Source: Sphingobacterium pedocola
GTDB taxonomy: Bacteria > Bacteroidota > Bacteroidia > Sphingobacteriales > Sphingobacteriaceae
Length of the DNA: 64,000 nt
Reading direction: 5' to 3'
Assembly (NCBI RefSeq): GCF_015209965.1
Contig: NZ_MU158689.1
Coordinates: 1,915,745 to 1,979,744, forward strand
Part shown: one piece after another, positions 33,871 to 42,649 of the stretch
How the letters are laid out: every line of letters starts with the position of its first letter
Numbering within the stretch: the first letter of the stretch is position 1
Position numbers and translations under genes: made by a program
The notes under the pieces: model-generated
Databases searched by the model: none
The model's input: the letters and a program-made list of their open reading frames with translations, nothing else
What the model was told of the DNA's origin: nothing

Positions 33871-36288
33871 TTAGTATATTTTCGGATATTGTTGCGGATT
33901 CACCTCAGTCATGATTTGGTAGGCTATTTCTACCACGTCATCTACTGAAGGCTTCGTAAAATAGTCACCGTCCGAACCGTAAGGAGGTCTGTGCGCCTTG
34001 GCAGTCAATGTACGTGGCTGGCTATCCAAATGAAAGTACCCCTCTTGTGTTTCCAATATCTGCTGTAGGATAAACGCAGATGCACCACCGGGTACATCTT
34101 CATCAACCACCAAAAGGCGATTTGTTTTCTGAAGAGATTGTGCGCAAATCTGTGTTCGATCAAAAGGTTGTAAGCACTGAATATCCACAATTTCAATAGA
34201 GATACCTATTTTTTCTAGCTCTAACGTAGCTTCCTGTACGATGCGTAAAGTAGAGCCGTAAGAAACAACCGTAATGTCTGATCCCGTGCGAATTACCTCT
34301 GCTATCCCCAGCGGAACGGAGAATTCCCCAACATTGTTTGGCATTTTTTCTTTTAAGCGATACCCGTTTAGACATTCAATTACCAAAGCTGGATCATCAG
34401 ATTTTAAAAGCGCATTGTACATTCCCGCTGCCTGGGTCATATTTCGAGGCACACAAATATGCAGGCCGCGTAGTCCTCCTAATAAAAGTGACATAGGAGA
34501 TCCTGAATGCCATATCCCTTCTAAACGATGGCCGCGTGTACGAATAATGAGCGGAGCTTTTTGCTGGCCTTTCGAACGATAGCTTAAAGAAGCTAAATCG
34601 TCACTCAAAACCGGCATGGCATATATCAAATAATCCAAATATTGTATTTCGGCAATAGGTTTGAGACCACGAAGAGCCAGACCAAGTCCTTTACCAATAA
34701 TAGCTGATTCGCGAATTCCTGTATCAAAAATGCGCAGATTACCAAACTTTTCCTGCAAACCAGCGAAGCCTTGGTTTACGTCTCCTATTTTCCCGACATC
34801 TTCTCCAAATGCAATCAAACGATCGTCCTTTAAAAAATTTGCCTCGAAGCAAGCGTTCAATACCTCACGCCCATCTACGATTTTTGCATCCGCCTCGTAT
34901 TCCGGCGATGATCCGGCGATGTTGAAGGCCGAATTTTGGTTCTCTATAAATAGGTTATCATTATACCGTTGTCGATTTACTTCCTGTTGCCTTGTATACC
35001 AGGTAATCAGTTCATCCTTTTCGGCAGAACTTGTAAAGCGCAATTCACGCAAAACGAGACGAACGGTAGAATAAATCTCTTTCAGGGAAGCTTCCGTTAT
35101 CGATTGTAGTGTTTTAAGTGGCAACTCGACAATCTCGCTGCTCATTTTCGACAACAAAGCGACGGCCTCTTCGAAATCTCCTTGAATGGTTTTGCGGTAA
35201 TCTGCCCAGGCTCTTTTTTGCTCTTCGCGAACGAATTTTTTCGCTTCAATTTCTATAGCTTCCAATTCTTCTGCCGATGCAATTTCTGAACCCACCAGCC
35301 AGTCGCGCATCTTCACGTTACAATCATATTCTTTTTCCCAATTCAGTCTTTCCTGAGATTTATATCGCTCATGCGAACCGGAGGAAGAATGCCCCAAAGG
35401 TTGTGTAAGCTCTGTGACATGTACAAAACAAGGTATATGTTGTTCTCGGGCTATTTTTGAAGCTTTTTCATATGTCTCGCAAAGAGCCGGGTAATCCCAT
35501 CCTCTCACTTTAAAAATTTCAAACCCTTCACCGTTATGATCGCGTTGAAAACCTCTTAATGCTTCCGATATATCCGCCTTCGTAGTTTGTATTTCGTTGG
35601 GAACAGATATTCCGTATCCATCATCCCATACGGAAATAACAACAGGAATCTGTTTTACTCCCGCCGCGTTCATCGTTTCCCAGAATACACCTTCGGAAGT
35701 GGATGCGTTACCTACTGTACAAAAAACAACCTCGTTACCTTGGTTAGAAAAATACGTTAAATCAGAAAGATCAGTATTTGTTCTATACAATTTAGAGGCT
35801 AGTCCCAGTCCCAATATGCGGGACATCTGTCCACCAGTCGTTGAGATATCAGATACCGAATTTTTTTGTTGTGTTTGGTCTACCCAGTTTCCCTGTTTAT
35901 CAACTAAGCTCTTCGAAAAATGTGCAACCATTTGTCGTCCTCCCGATGAAATATCTGCTTCTATAGTCGGGTTGGCATAGAGTTGCGAAAAGAAATGATA
36001 GATTGAACTGATTCCAGACGCAAATGCAAATGTCTGATCACGGTAGTAACCTGAACGCCAGTCACCATTTCGAAAAACCTTAGCCAAAGCAATCTGTGCT
36101 AATTCTTTACCATCGCCAAAAATCCCGAATTTTGCCTTACCTGTGAGGACTTCCTTTCTTCCTAATAAGCTAACATATCTGCTTTGTACGGCTAATTTAT
36201 AATCCTCTAAAATAATATAACGAAAATCATCAAAGCTTAATTTTGACGATGACAAATCAGCTGGCACATTCAAATTCGTTCCTGACAT
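33871..36288 (-). CDS. Fused E1-alpha/beta 2-oxoacid dehydrogenase (branched-chain type)
   Basis: An 805-residue fusion of both E1 subunits. Residues ~1-400 resemble E1-alpha: GYYRDQTFAFASG, and the ThDP/Mg site around GNASTSEGVFWE and WDDGYGISVPNE. Residues ~470-800 resemble E1-beta: FGEDVGKIGDVNQGF, then EIQYLDYL and RTRGHRLEG. It decarboxylates a branched 2-oxoacid (or pyruvate) and acylates the lipoyl group of E2, which is not encoded nearby. Such fusions are common in Bacteroidota. A candidate -7 box on the minus strand (TATTTTTG, 36308-36315) lies 20 bases before the start. Confidence 0.9.
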   Translation of the reverse strand: MSGTNLNVPADLSSSKLSFDDFRYIILEDYKLAVQSRYVSLLGRKEVLTGKAKFGIFGDGKELAQIALAKVFRNGDWRSGYYRDQTFAFASGISSIYHFFSQLYANPTIEADISSGGRQMVAHFSKSLVDKQGNWVDQTQQKNSVSDISTTGGQMSRILGLGLASKLYRTNTDLSDLTYFSNQGNEVVFCTVGNASTSEGVFWETMNAAGVKQIPVVISVWDDGYGISVPNEIQTTKADISEALRGFQRDHNGEGFEIFKVRGWDYPALCETYEKASKIAREQHIPCFVHVTELTQPLGHSSSGSHERYKSQERLNWEKEYDCNVKMRDWLVGSEIASAEELEAIEIEAKKFVREEQKRAWADYRKTIQGDFEEAVALLSKMSSEIVELPLKTLQSITEASLKEIYSTVRLVLRELRFTSSAEKDELITWYTRQQEVNRQRYNDNLFIENQNSAFNIAGSSPEYEADAKIVDGREVLNACFEANFLKDDRLIAFGEDVGKIGDVNQGFAGLQEKFGNLRIFDTGIRESAIIGKGLGLALRGLKPIAEIQYLDYLIYAMPVLSDDLASLSYRSKGQQKAPLIIRTRGHRLEGIWHSGSPMSLLLGGLRGLHICVPRNMTQAAGMYNALLKSDDPALVIECLNGYRLKEKMPNNVGEFSVPLGIAEVIRTGSDITVVSYGSTLRIVQEATLELEKIGISIEIVDIQCLQPFDRTQICAQSLQKTNRLLVVDEDVPGGASAFILQQILETQEGYFHLDSQPRTLTAKAHRPPYGSDGDYFTKPSVDDVVEIAYQIMTEVNPQQYPKIY

Positions 36289-36410
36289 TTCTTTTTCTGG
36301 TTTCCTACAAAAATACTAAAATTCCTTTTTACAATATAGTTAATAATTTATTAATATCCTTAAATAATACATCTTAATTATGTACTTTTAGGGCCTATTA
36401 CATCGTATTT

Positions 36411-37151
36411 ATGAGTGCTAATATTGTATCAAGGCCAGAAAAAGATGGCTCCGCTGGCTTAGGAGATTTAGAAAAAACCGTAATTCTCAACACGTTAATG
36501 TCTGTTCCCTTTTCAGAAAGAGATCAAAAATGGCGTGATGTTTTTTTAGATAGTTTACCCGAGGCCAACCTCAAGTTAGGAAATCCTGAGGTCGTCATAG
36601 CGGGCGATGGCTTTCCGTATGTTCAATTGGAAACCGTTAATCCGAATGAAAATTTCCAAGCATATGTTATTAGCAAACAATTACCCACGTTACTTTCACA
36701 AGGTTTCGGAATAATAATCAATCCGCAACATGATCGGTTAGATTGGGTTCTGTCGTATGGCGATATTGTCAATTACGAATTGAACGATTCATTTTATACG
36801 GACACGAGTATCTTTTCAAATAGCAAAGAAAATATAGCAGTTGGTAAGGATGAAAAGATATTAATAGGACAGCCCGCGGACAGTATTTTACCAAAATACC
36901 TACGGGCCCAATTAAAAGAGTATTTACTTCATATGGGGGTTAAGGTACCTAAGATCATGCTTATCGCTCGCAATTACGAAGATGAAAATTTGGTATCCCA
37001 AGATCTAATATTTAATCTTACACCTGTCCAGTTTAGAAGTGAGAAAGTATATCATGAGATCATGGCAGCGATCTCGTGGTTTTTACCTAAACACTATTCT
37101 TTTATGGGAGTGGATGAAATGGCAATTACAAATGGTTTTCAAGCATTATAA
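36411..37151 (+). CDS. Conserved hypothetical protein
   Basis: A 246-residue soluble protein that I do not recognise. It has no signal peptide or membrane helix. It is acidic, with mixed alpha/beta character. Residues ~60-125 (VVIAGDGFPYVQLET... LDWVLSYGDIVNYEL) form a plausible beta-rich core. The C-terminus (EKVYHEIMAAISWFLPKHYSFMG) is helical. It is six bases upstream of the DUF1080 gene and probably co-transcribed. TACTTTTA at 36383-36390 resembles a -7 element. A housekeeping role is possible, but nothing in the sequence shows a catalytic site. Confidence 0.75.
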   Translation: MSANIVSRPEKDGSAGLGDLEKTVILNTLMSVPFSERDQKWRDVFLDSLPEANLKLGNPEVVIAGDGFPYVQLETVNPNENFQAYVISKQLPTLLSQGFGIIINPQHDRLDWVLSYGDIVNYELNDSFYTDTSIFSNSKENIAVGKDEKILIGQPADSILPKYLRAQLKEYLLHMGVKVPKIMLIARNYEDENLVSQDLIFNLTPVQFRSEKVYHEIMAAISWFLPKHYSFMGVDEMAITNGFQAL

Positions 37152-37157
37152 AAACAA

Positions 37158-37967
37158 ATGAAGATTAACATAAACATACTGTACATCCTTGGACTGGGCC
37201 TTTTGACAAGTTCGTTTACACTATTATATCAAAAGCAACATGAGGATTGGAAACCCCTCTTTAACGGAAAAGATCTAGGCGGATGGACAGCTAAAATTTA
37301 CCCATACGAAGTGGGGGAAAATTATGCCAATACATTCAGGGTAGAGGGTGATGTTATTCAGGTGAATTACGATGGATACGGAAAATCCTTTGATGATCGT
37401 TTTGGACATCTTTATTACGATGTTCCTTACTCTCATTATCATTTAAAGTTAGAATACAGATTTATCGGTGATCTATATCCCGGAGCACCAAGCTATACTT
37501 TACGAAATAGTGGCATCATGTTTCATGCTCAAGATCCGAAAACAATGCCTGCCAACCAAGATTGGCCAATATCTGTGGAAATGCAATTCCTCGGTGGGTT
37601 GGGCGATGGAAAAACACGCACTACGGGTAACATGTGTTCCCCTGGCACACATATCTATTACAAAGGTGAGTTGTTAGAAACGCACTGTATAAACTCCACC
37701 TCAAAAACTTACCATGGTGATCAATGGATAAAAGCCGAACTTATTGTATTAGGAGATTCAATTATTCACCATATCATTGAGGGAGATACCGTACTGAGTT
37801 ATTCAAAACCACATATAGGTGGTGCTGTAGTCAATAATTTTGACCCACGAATTAAGATAGATGGTGCGGCACTAAAAAGAGGATTTATTGCACTGCAAAG
37901 TGAAGGCCAGCCTGTTGAATTTAGAAAAATTCTATTGAAAGACCTTTCTAACGGTACGAAACACTAA
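37158..37967 (+). CDS. DUF1080 (3-keto-disaccharide hydrolase family) protein
   Basis: A 269-residue exported protein with a hydrophobic N-terminus (residues ~5-24). The DUF1080 jelly-roll starts with WKPLFNGKDLGGWTAK and includes the NTFRVEGDVIQVNY, LKLEYRF and NSGIMFHAQ strands typical of the family. Family members include hydrolases of 3-keto-glycosides, but activity varies and no polysaccharide locus surrounds it. Spacing of 6 bases to the upstream gene and 4 to the NUDIX gene suggests a three-gene unit. Confidence 0.85.
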   Translation: MKININILYILGLGLLTSSFTLLYQKQHEDWKPLFNGKDLGGWTAKIYPYEVGENYANTFRVEGDVIQVNYDGYGKSFDDRFGHLYYDVPYSHYHLKLEYRFIGDLYPGAPSYTLRNSGIMFHAQDPKTMPANQDWPISVEMQFLGGLGDGKTRTTGNMCSPGTHIYYKGELLETHCINSTSKTYHGDQWIKAELIVLGDSIIHHIIEGDTVLSYSKPHIGGAVVNNFDPRIKIDGAALKRGFIALQSEGQPVEFRKILLKDLSNGTKH

Positions 37968-37971
37968 AAGA

Positions 37972-38421
37972 ATGTTTTTATTTAACGTAAGAGTTTACGG
38001 AATACTTATTAATGAGAGACGACAAGTCCTCATAAGCGACGAGCGCACGCAGAATGTTTCTTTTACCAAATTCCCGGGAGGCGGCCTTGAGTTTGGAGAA
38101 GGACTTATAGATGCTTTAAAAAGAGAGTACCTGGAAGAGTGCAATGTTCATATTGACGTAATCAAACATATTTATACCACTGATTTTTTTGAAAAATCGA
38201 GTTTCAATGAAAGCCAGATTATTTCCATTTATTATCAGGTAAAACCTTTGGGACCAATTGGGATTAAAATTAAAGAAAAAGCATTTGATTTTGATGCAGA
38301 CGGTATAATAGACAAAATCGAATCGTTTAGATTTATAGATATTAACGCCCTAAATTTAGCAGATTTGACGTTTAAAACCGACAAAGTAGCTTGGAAAAAA
38401 TTTATCGAAATGAGTAAGTAA
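37972..38421 (+). CDS. NUDIX hydrolase
   Basis: A 149-residue protein with a complete Nudix box: Gly-x5-Glu-x7-Arg-Glu-x-x-Glu-Glu within GGLEFGEGLIDALKREYLEE (about residues 39-58). The glutamates bind Mg2+ for hydrolysis of nucleoside diphosphates linked to another group. The substrate cannot be told. It follows the DUF1080 gene by 4 bases. Confidence 0.9.
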   Translation: MFLFNVRVYGILINERRQVLISDERTQNVSFTKFPGGGLEFGEGLIDALKREYLEECNVHIDVIKHIYTTDFFEKSSFNESQIISIYYQVKPLGPIGIKIKEKAFDFDADGIIDKIESFRFIDINALNLADLTFKTDKVAWKKFIEMSK

Positions 38422-38537
38422 CGAGATAAGGTTTTTTACATATTATTTGGTAATTCAGAAAATGCTTTATAATTTTAGGTTGTTGTCTAATAAACAGATG
38501 GTTAAATATCTTAAATTAGGACAATACATCGAATTGT

Positions 38538-38567
38538 AAAACACCTAGATCTATAGGAGTTTTTATT
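38538..38567 (+). terminator. Probable terminator
   Basis: AAAAC-A-CCTA (38538-38547) pairs with TAGG-A-GTTTT (38554-38563) with one internal A-A mismatch and a 6-base loop, followed by T-rich sequence. It would end the rightward three-gene unit, 117 bases after the NUDIX stop. A 25-codon open frame (38462-38539) ends right before it. Confidence 0.5.
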
Positions 38568-38585
38568 AATAGTTAGTGTGATTTT

Positions 38586-38610
38586 AAGGCGATATTCCCC
38601 ATATCGCCTT
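38586..38610. terminator. Hairpin between convergent units
   Basis: AAGGCGATAT (38586-38595) pairs perfectly with ATATCGCCTT (38601-38610) around TCCCC. It lies 11 bases past the stop of the small leftward membrane-protein gene and may protect or end that transcript; T-runs are weak on both sides. Confidence 0.5.
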
Positions 38611-38620
38611 ATTTCTCATG

Positions 38621-38749
38621 TTACTTAAGGAAGTAAGCCAATAGCGCAACGATGACACCAACTGCAATAATGAGCCATTTAAAATTACCGCCATTATTTC
38701 CTTCATCACTCCTAAATCTGTAGTCTCTTTTATACTTGTTCATGTCCAT
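38621..38749 (-). CDS. Small single-span membrane protein (42 aa)
   Basis: A 42-residue open frame on the minus strand. The first 24 residues are polar and charged (MDMNKYKRDYRFRSDEGNNG) and the last ~18 are a clear transmembrane helix (WLIIAVGVIVALLAYFLK). A purine-rich AAAAAGGGACAAG precedes the ATG. Met3 is an alternative start. It lies 55 bases downstream of rlmH on the same strand, so it may share its transcript, and a hairpin follows the stop. No function can be assigned. The charge/helix pattern makes a real gene likely. Confidence 0.65.
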   Translation of the reverse strand: MDMNKYKRDYRFRSDEGNNGGNFKWLIIAVGVIVALLAYFLK

Positions 38750-38804
38750 ATCTTGTCCCTTTTTAGTGTAGATAGTATACTTCAATTATTATTTTTTATT
38801 CACG

Positions 38805-39278
38805 CTACTCATGGTGGTAAGGCTCCCCTTTCATAATGGAAAATCCCCTATATATTTGCTCTATAAAAAATAGCCTCACCATCTGGTGTGAAAAGGTTAG
38901 CTTTGAAAGTGAGAGACTGGAATTAGCCCGTTGCTTTACCAAATCGGAAAATCCATAAGGCCCCCCAATAAGAAATACAAGATGCTGTGTACTTGACACC
39001 ATTTTTTGCGCAAGAAAGGCAGACAATTCGACCGACCGCAGTTCTTTTCCAAACTCATCCAATAATATAACAAAGTCCTGCGATGTAATGTTTCTAAAAA
39101 AAAGCTCAGCTTCCTTTTCCTTCTGCTGTGCTTCTGATAAATTCTTAACATTCTTAATATCTGGCATAATGACTATTTGAAAAGATATATAATGTTTTAA
39201 TCTTTTCAAGTACTTGTCTATACCTTCCTGGATATACTTGTCGTCTGTCTTTCCTATACACAATAATGTAATTTTCAT
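38805..39278 (-). CDS. rlmH: 23S rRNA (pseudouridine1915-N3)-methyltransferase RlmH
   Basis: A 157-residue SPOUT methyltransferase. The AdoMet-binding knot region reads LVFLIGGPYGF, followed by the characteristic SLSKLTFSHQMVRLFFIEQIYR and the C-terminal GEPYHHE. Its start MKITLLCIGKTDDKYI is typical. It methylates pseudouridine 1915 in helix 69 of 23S rRNA on assembled ribosomes. Length is normal (usually 155-159). Confidence 0.96.
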   Translation of the reverse strand: MKITLLCIGKTDDKYIQEGIDKYLKRLKHYISFQIVIMPDIKNVKNLSEAQQKEKEAELFFRNITSQDFVILLDEFGKELRSVELSAFLAQKMVSSTQHLVFLIGGPYGFSDLVKQRANSSLSLSKLTFSHQMVRLFFIEQIYRGFSIMKGEPYHHE

Positions 39279-39449
39279 CTATACGATCTATTTTTTAACG
39301 GAGATGAAGCTCACGATTTCGTGCATCCCCCTACCTCGTTTCGTCCTTCAAATTTGTTAAAAATATATTGATTTGAGTAATAGGATTAAACATATTTTAT
39401 TATCTTCCCGTTATCAAATATCTTACTAACTAAAAAAAACAAAAAAGGC

Positions 39450-40337
39450 ATGAAAAATTTCAAATCACTTGTATGTTCTTTGCTATTGGCTTCAACTTTA
39501 CCAGCTTTAGCTCAAGAAGATCCTACTAAAGTTTGGACTATAAAGGGTGAAAATACCTTTTTAATCAATCAGAGTTCCTTCTCCAACTGGGCAGCTGGAG
39601 GAGTAAATTCCTTTGCCGGCAATTTAACATTAAATTACGACTTCAATTATAAAAAAAACAAATGGATATGGGACAATAAGGTTTTGGCAGCATATGGACA
39701 AACGTTCCAAAAAGAAACGGACTGGCGTAAAAATGATGATCGTTTTGTATTAAATAGTTTATTGGGATATGAGGCTACCGAAAAATGGCTATACACGTTC
39801 TTCTTAAATTTCAACACACAATTTGCAAAGGGATACACCTTTGAAAATGATGGCAATCGTTCACTAATTTCATCCGGTTTATCACCAGCTTATCTAAGTT
39901 TTGGACCGGGTATAGCATATAAAGAATCTGATAATTTCAAAGTAAATATTTCTCCAGCCGCTACACGATTCGTTTTTGTGACCAGTCCTGACATAGATGA
40001 AACAACTTTTGGATTAGATCCGGGGAAAAAATCGAGATTAGAATTTGGTGCTTCGCTAGATGCCCACTATAAGAAGGATATTATGGAGAATATAACGTTT
40101 GAAAACATCCTAAAGCTATATGCTAATTATTTGGAAGATCCGCAGAATGTAGATGTAGATTATACCGCAAATCTATTTATGAAAGTAAATAGATTCATTA
40201 CAGTAAATGCAGGAGTTCAATTAATATATGACGACAACACAAAGATTCCAACAATAGAAAACGGCATAGAGACTGGAAGAGGGGCCAAACTACAGGTAAA
40301 ACAAATTCTTGGTGCTGGGATAACCTATAAATTCTAA
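39450..40337 (+). CDS. DUF3078 outer membrane protein
   Basis: A 295-residue exported protein with signal peptide MKNFKSLVCSLLLASTLPALA. It has alternating beta-strand sequence with many aromatic residues and ends in Phe (ITYKF), as in outer membrane beta-barrels. The N-terminal WTIKGENTFLINQSSFSNWAAGG matches the DUF3078 signature (read in two parts, ...INQSSFSNWAAGG). Members are widespread in Bacteroidota and of unknown function. It is a single gene, followed by a shared terminator. Confidence 0.85.
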   Translation: MKNFKSLVCSLLLASTLPALAQEDPTKVWTIKGENTFLINQSSFSNWAAGGVNSFAGNLTLNYDFNYKKNKWIWDNKVLAAYGQTFQKETDWRKNDDRFVLNSLLGYEATEKWLYTFFLNFNTQFAKGYTFENDGNRSLISSGLSPAYLSFGPGIAYKESDNFKVNISPAATRFVFVTSPDIDETTFGLDPGKKSRLEFGASLDAHYKKDIMENITFENILKLYANYLEDPQNVDVDYTANLFMKVNRFITVNAGVQLIYDDNTKIPTIENGIETGRGAKLQVKQILGAGITYKF

Positions 40338-40368
40338 TATTACAAAAAGAAGCTAGCGCTGTAACAAA

Positions 40369-40394
40369 AAACTCTCCACGCAGGTGGAGAGTTT
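40369..40394. terminator. Bidirectional intrinsic terminator
   Basis: AAACTCTCCAC (40369-40379) pairs with 40384-40394 (11 bp, loop GCAG). On the minus strand it is followed by TTTTTTG, a good U-run for the YceI gene; on the plus strand it closes the DUF3078 gene with a weaker T-stretch. The genes converge here. Confidence 0.8.
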
Positions 40395-40416
40395 AAATTA
40401 TACTGTTAAAACGATA

Positions 40417-41046
40417 CTACTTTTTAGCAACGATAGTCACTTTAAAGTTGATTTCTTTCGAAATCAAATCGTCTTCCTTACCTGAATAATTTACACCCCA
40501 ATCTTCACGGGCGATGTTAAAATCTGAAGTAGTTTTTACCGTAGTATCTGTAATCTCATCAACTTTTGCATCAAAAGTGATGTTTTTAGAAATACCTTTG
40601 ATCGTTAAATTACCGGAAATAACTGCATCACTAGCAGTAGCACCAGCTTTTACCTCAGTAATTACAAGTGAAGCCTCTGGATGCGCAGCTACAGCGAAAA
40701 AATCATCAGCTTTCAAGTGACCATCTAGTTTTTCTTTATATTCACCATCCAAATCAGTACTGCTGATAGAAGACATATCCAATACAAAACTTCCGCCTGT
40801 GATAGCTCCGTTATCGACATTAATCGAGCCAGATTTTATGTTTACCGTACCTGTATGCGCCCCAGTAACTTTAGTCCCTGTCCATACCAATGTAGATTCC
40901 GCAGGAACCACACTATATGCCTCACCAACTACTTGATCAACGGTTTCAACCGAATCTGCTGTTTCAGCCTTTTTACCTTCTGGATTGCCAGCACATGATG
41001 CTAAAACCATAGCAGCTGCTGCCGAGAATAAAACGATTTTTTTCAT
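40417..41046 (-). CDS. YceI family lipoprotein
   Basis: A 209-residue protein with a lipobox (LASC, Cys18) after a signal peptide, so membrane-anchored in the periplasm. Residues ~43-209 are a YceI lipocalin-like barrel (YSVVPAESTLVWTGTKVTGAHTG...; NFKVTIVAKK end). YceI proteins bind isoprenoid-like molecules, and some take part in stress or pH responses. A short Glu/Asp/Thr-rich linker follows the lipobox. It is monocistronic. Confidence 0.9.
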   Translation of the reverse strand: MKKIVLFSAAAAMVLASCAGNPEGKKAETADSVETVDQVVGEAYSVVPAESTLVWTGTKVTGAHTGTVNIKSGSINVDNGAITGGSFVLDMSSISSTDLDGEYKEKLDGHLKADDFFAVAAHPEASLVITEVKAGATASDAVISGNLTIKGISKNITFDAKVDEITDTTVKTTSDFNIAREDWGVNYSGKEDDLISKEINFKVTIVAKK

Positions 41047-41152
41047 TTCAATATTTGGATTATATGTTTAAACTTGTAATTATACAAAATTAAAATTCTT
41101 ATCACACTTATCTTTATCAAATTAATTTATTAACATTTAAAAGACATTTCTT

Positions 41153-42478
41153 TTAATGACCGGAAGGGAGTACATCTACTCTTTTAATATCCGCACCCAG
41201 CGTCTTTAGGCGTTCTTCAATGTCTTGGTAACCTCTTTCAATCTGGTCTATATTAAAAATTGTCGATTTACCCTGTGCAGATAAAGCGGCGATCAACAGA
41301 GAGACCCCTGCACGAATATCAGGTGACGACATGGAGATACCCCTTAGCTGTGTCTGCTTATTCAAACCAATCACCGTTGCTCTATGTGGATCACACAGGA
41401 TGATCTGTGCGCCCATATCAATTAATTTATCTACAAAAAACAATCTACTTTCAAACATTTTTTGATGAATTAGTACATTTCCTTTTGCCTGGATAGCGGT
41501 TACCAATACGATACTTAACAAGTCAGGAGTAAATCCTGGCCAAGGAGCATCTGAAATCGTCAGGATAGACCCATCTATAAAGGTATCGATTTCATATGAA
41601 CTCTGGGCGGGGATAAAAATATCATCTCCCCGCAGTTCCATTTTTACACCCAATCTTGCAAATACGGAGGGGATCATACCCAGCTCATTATAACACACAT
41701 CTTTGATGGTAATTTCCGAACCCGTCATCGCGGCCAACCCGATAAAGGATCCGATCTCAATCATATCAGGCAGCATTCGATGCGCCGTGCCTCCCAGTTT
41801 TTTTACACCCTCTATTGTCAACAAGTTAGAGCCGATACCCGTTATCTTTGCTCCCATTCTGTTGAGCATTTTACAGAGCTGTTGTAAGTAAGGTTCGCAA
41901 GCAGCATTATAAATCGTTGTTGTACCTTCAGCGAGCACTGCTGCCATAACAATATTTGCAGTTCCAGTTACCGAAGCTTCGTCCAATAAAAGAAACGCAC
42001 CTTTCAATGCAGTGGCATCGACGTTAAAAAAATGATTTTCAGCATCATAGACAAACTTTGCACCTAACTTCTCAAAACCCAAGAAATGGGTATCCAAACG
42101 ACGGCGCCCTATTTTGTCACCCCCTGGTTTAGGGATAGCTGCTTTTCCAAATCTGGCTAGTAAAGGCCCCACGATCATAATTGATCCGCGCAACCCTCCG
42201 CCCTTTTGTTTAAAGTCGTCAGAAGCAAAATAATCAATATTAATCTCTTTTGCTTCAAACTCGTAGGTATCCTTATTCAATCGGTTAACGATTACCCCCA
42301 AAGAACCCAAAAGTTCGATAAGCTTGTTTACATCCTTGATATCAGGAATATTACTTATGGTAATTTTCTCTTCCGTCAGCAATACCGCCGACAATATTTG
42401 TAATGCTTCGTTTTTGGCTCCCTGAGGAACAATTTCACCCTTTAAAGGCTTTCCACCAATAATTTCAAAAGCGTTCAT
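41153..42478 (-). CDS. murA: UDP-N-acetylglucosamine 1-carboxyvinyltransferase MurA
   Basis: A 441-residue enol-pyruvyl transferase that starts peptidoglycan precursor synthesis. The N-terminal PLKGEIVPQGAKNEALQ and the fold repeats are typical. In the active-site loop, where most MurA enzymes have PGGCxIG, this one reads PGGDKIG with Asp121. Cys-to-Asp exchange at this site is known to keep activity and to block covalent binding of fosfomycin. It starts 172 bases after the leftward DUF4290 gene. Confidence 0.95.
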   Translation of the reverse strand: MNAFEIIGGKPLKGEIVPQGAKNEALQILSAVLLTEEKITISNIPDIKDVNKLIELLGSLGVIVNRLNKDTYEFEAKEINIDYFASDDFKQKGGGLRGSIMIVGPLLARFGKAAIPKPGGDKIGRRRLDTHFLGFEKLGAKFVYDAENHFFNVDATALKGAFLLLDEASVTGTANIVMAAVLAEGTTTIYNAACEPYLQQLCKMLNRMGAKITGIGSNLLTIEGVKKLGGTAHRMLPDMIEIGSFIGLAAMTGSEITIKDVCYNELGMIPSVFARLGVKMELRGDDIFIPAQSSYEIDTFIDGSILTISDAPWPGFTPDLLSIVLVTAIQAKGNVLIHQKMFESRLFFVDKLIDMGAQIILCDPHRATVIGLNKQTQLRGISMSSPDIRAGVSLLIAALSAQGKSTIFNIDQIERGYQDIEERLKTLGADIKRVDVLPSGH

Positions 42479-42485
42479 AGTTGGA

Positions 42486-42596
42486 TTAAGTATCGAAAAA
42501 TATTCTTAAAAACAAAACCTTCATGTCCGTAACATCAACCGTCATAAAGGTTCTTGATGACCATCGAACCGAACCGCCAGAAGGACGGGAACTCAT
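42486..42596 (-). CDS. Possible 36-aa ORF upstream of murA
   Basis: A 36-codon frame on the minus strand (MSSRPSGGSVRWSSRTF...) fills most of the gap between the DUF4290 gene and murA, ending 8 bases before the murA start. No ribosome site or family is recognised, and the composition is not clearly protein-like. The gap also holds the perfect inverted repeat GTAGCTA (42601-42607) / TAGCTAC (42619-42625) and GGTTC/GAACC, so an RNA or control element is equally possible. Confidence 0.2.
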   Translation of the reverse strand: MSSRPSGGSVRWSSRTFMTVDVTDMKVLFLRIFFDT

Positions 42597-42649
42597 CGAT
42601 GTAGCTAAATATACGTTCTAGCTACTTACTACAAGTAACTTCGTATTCT

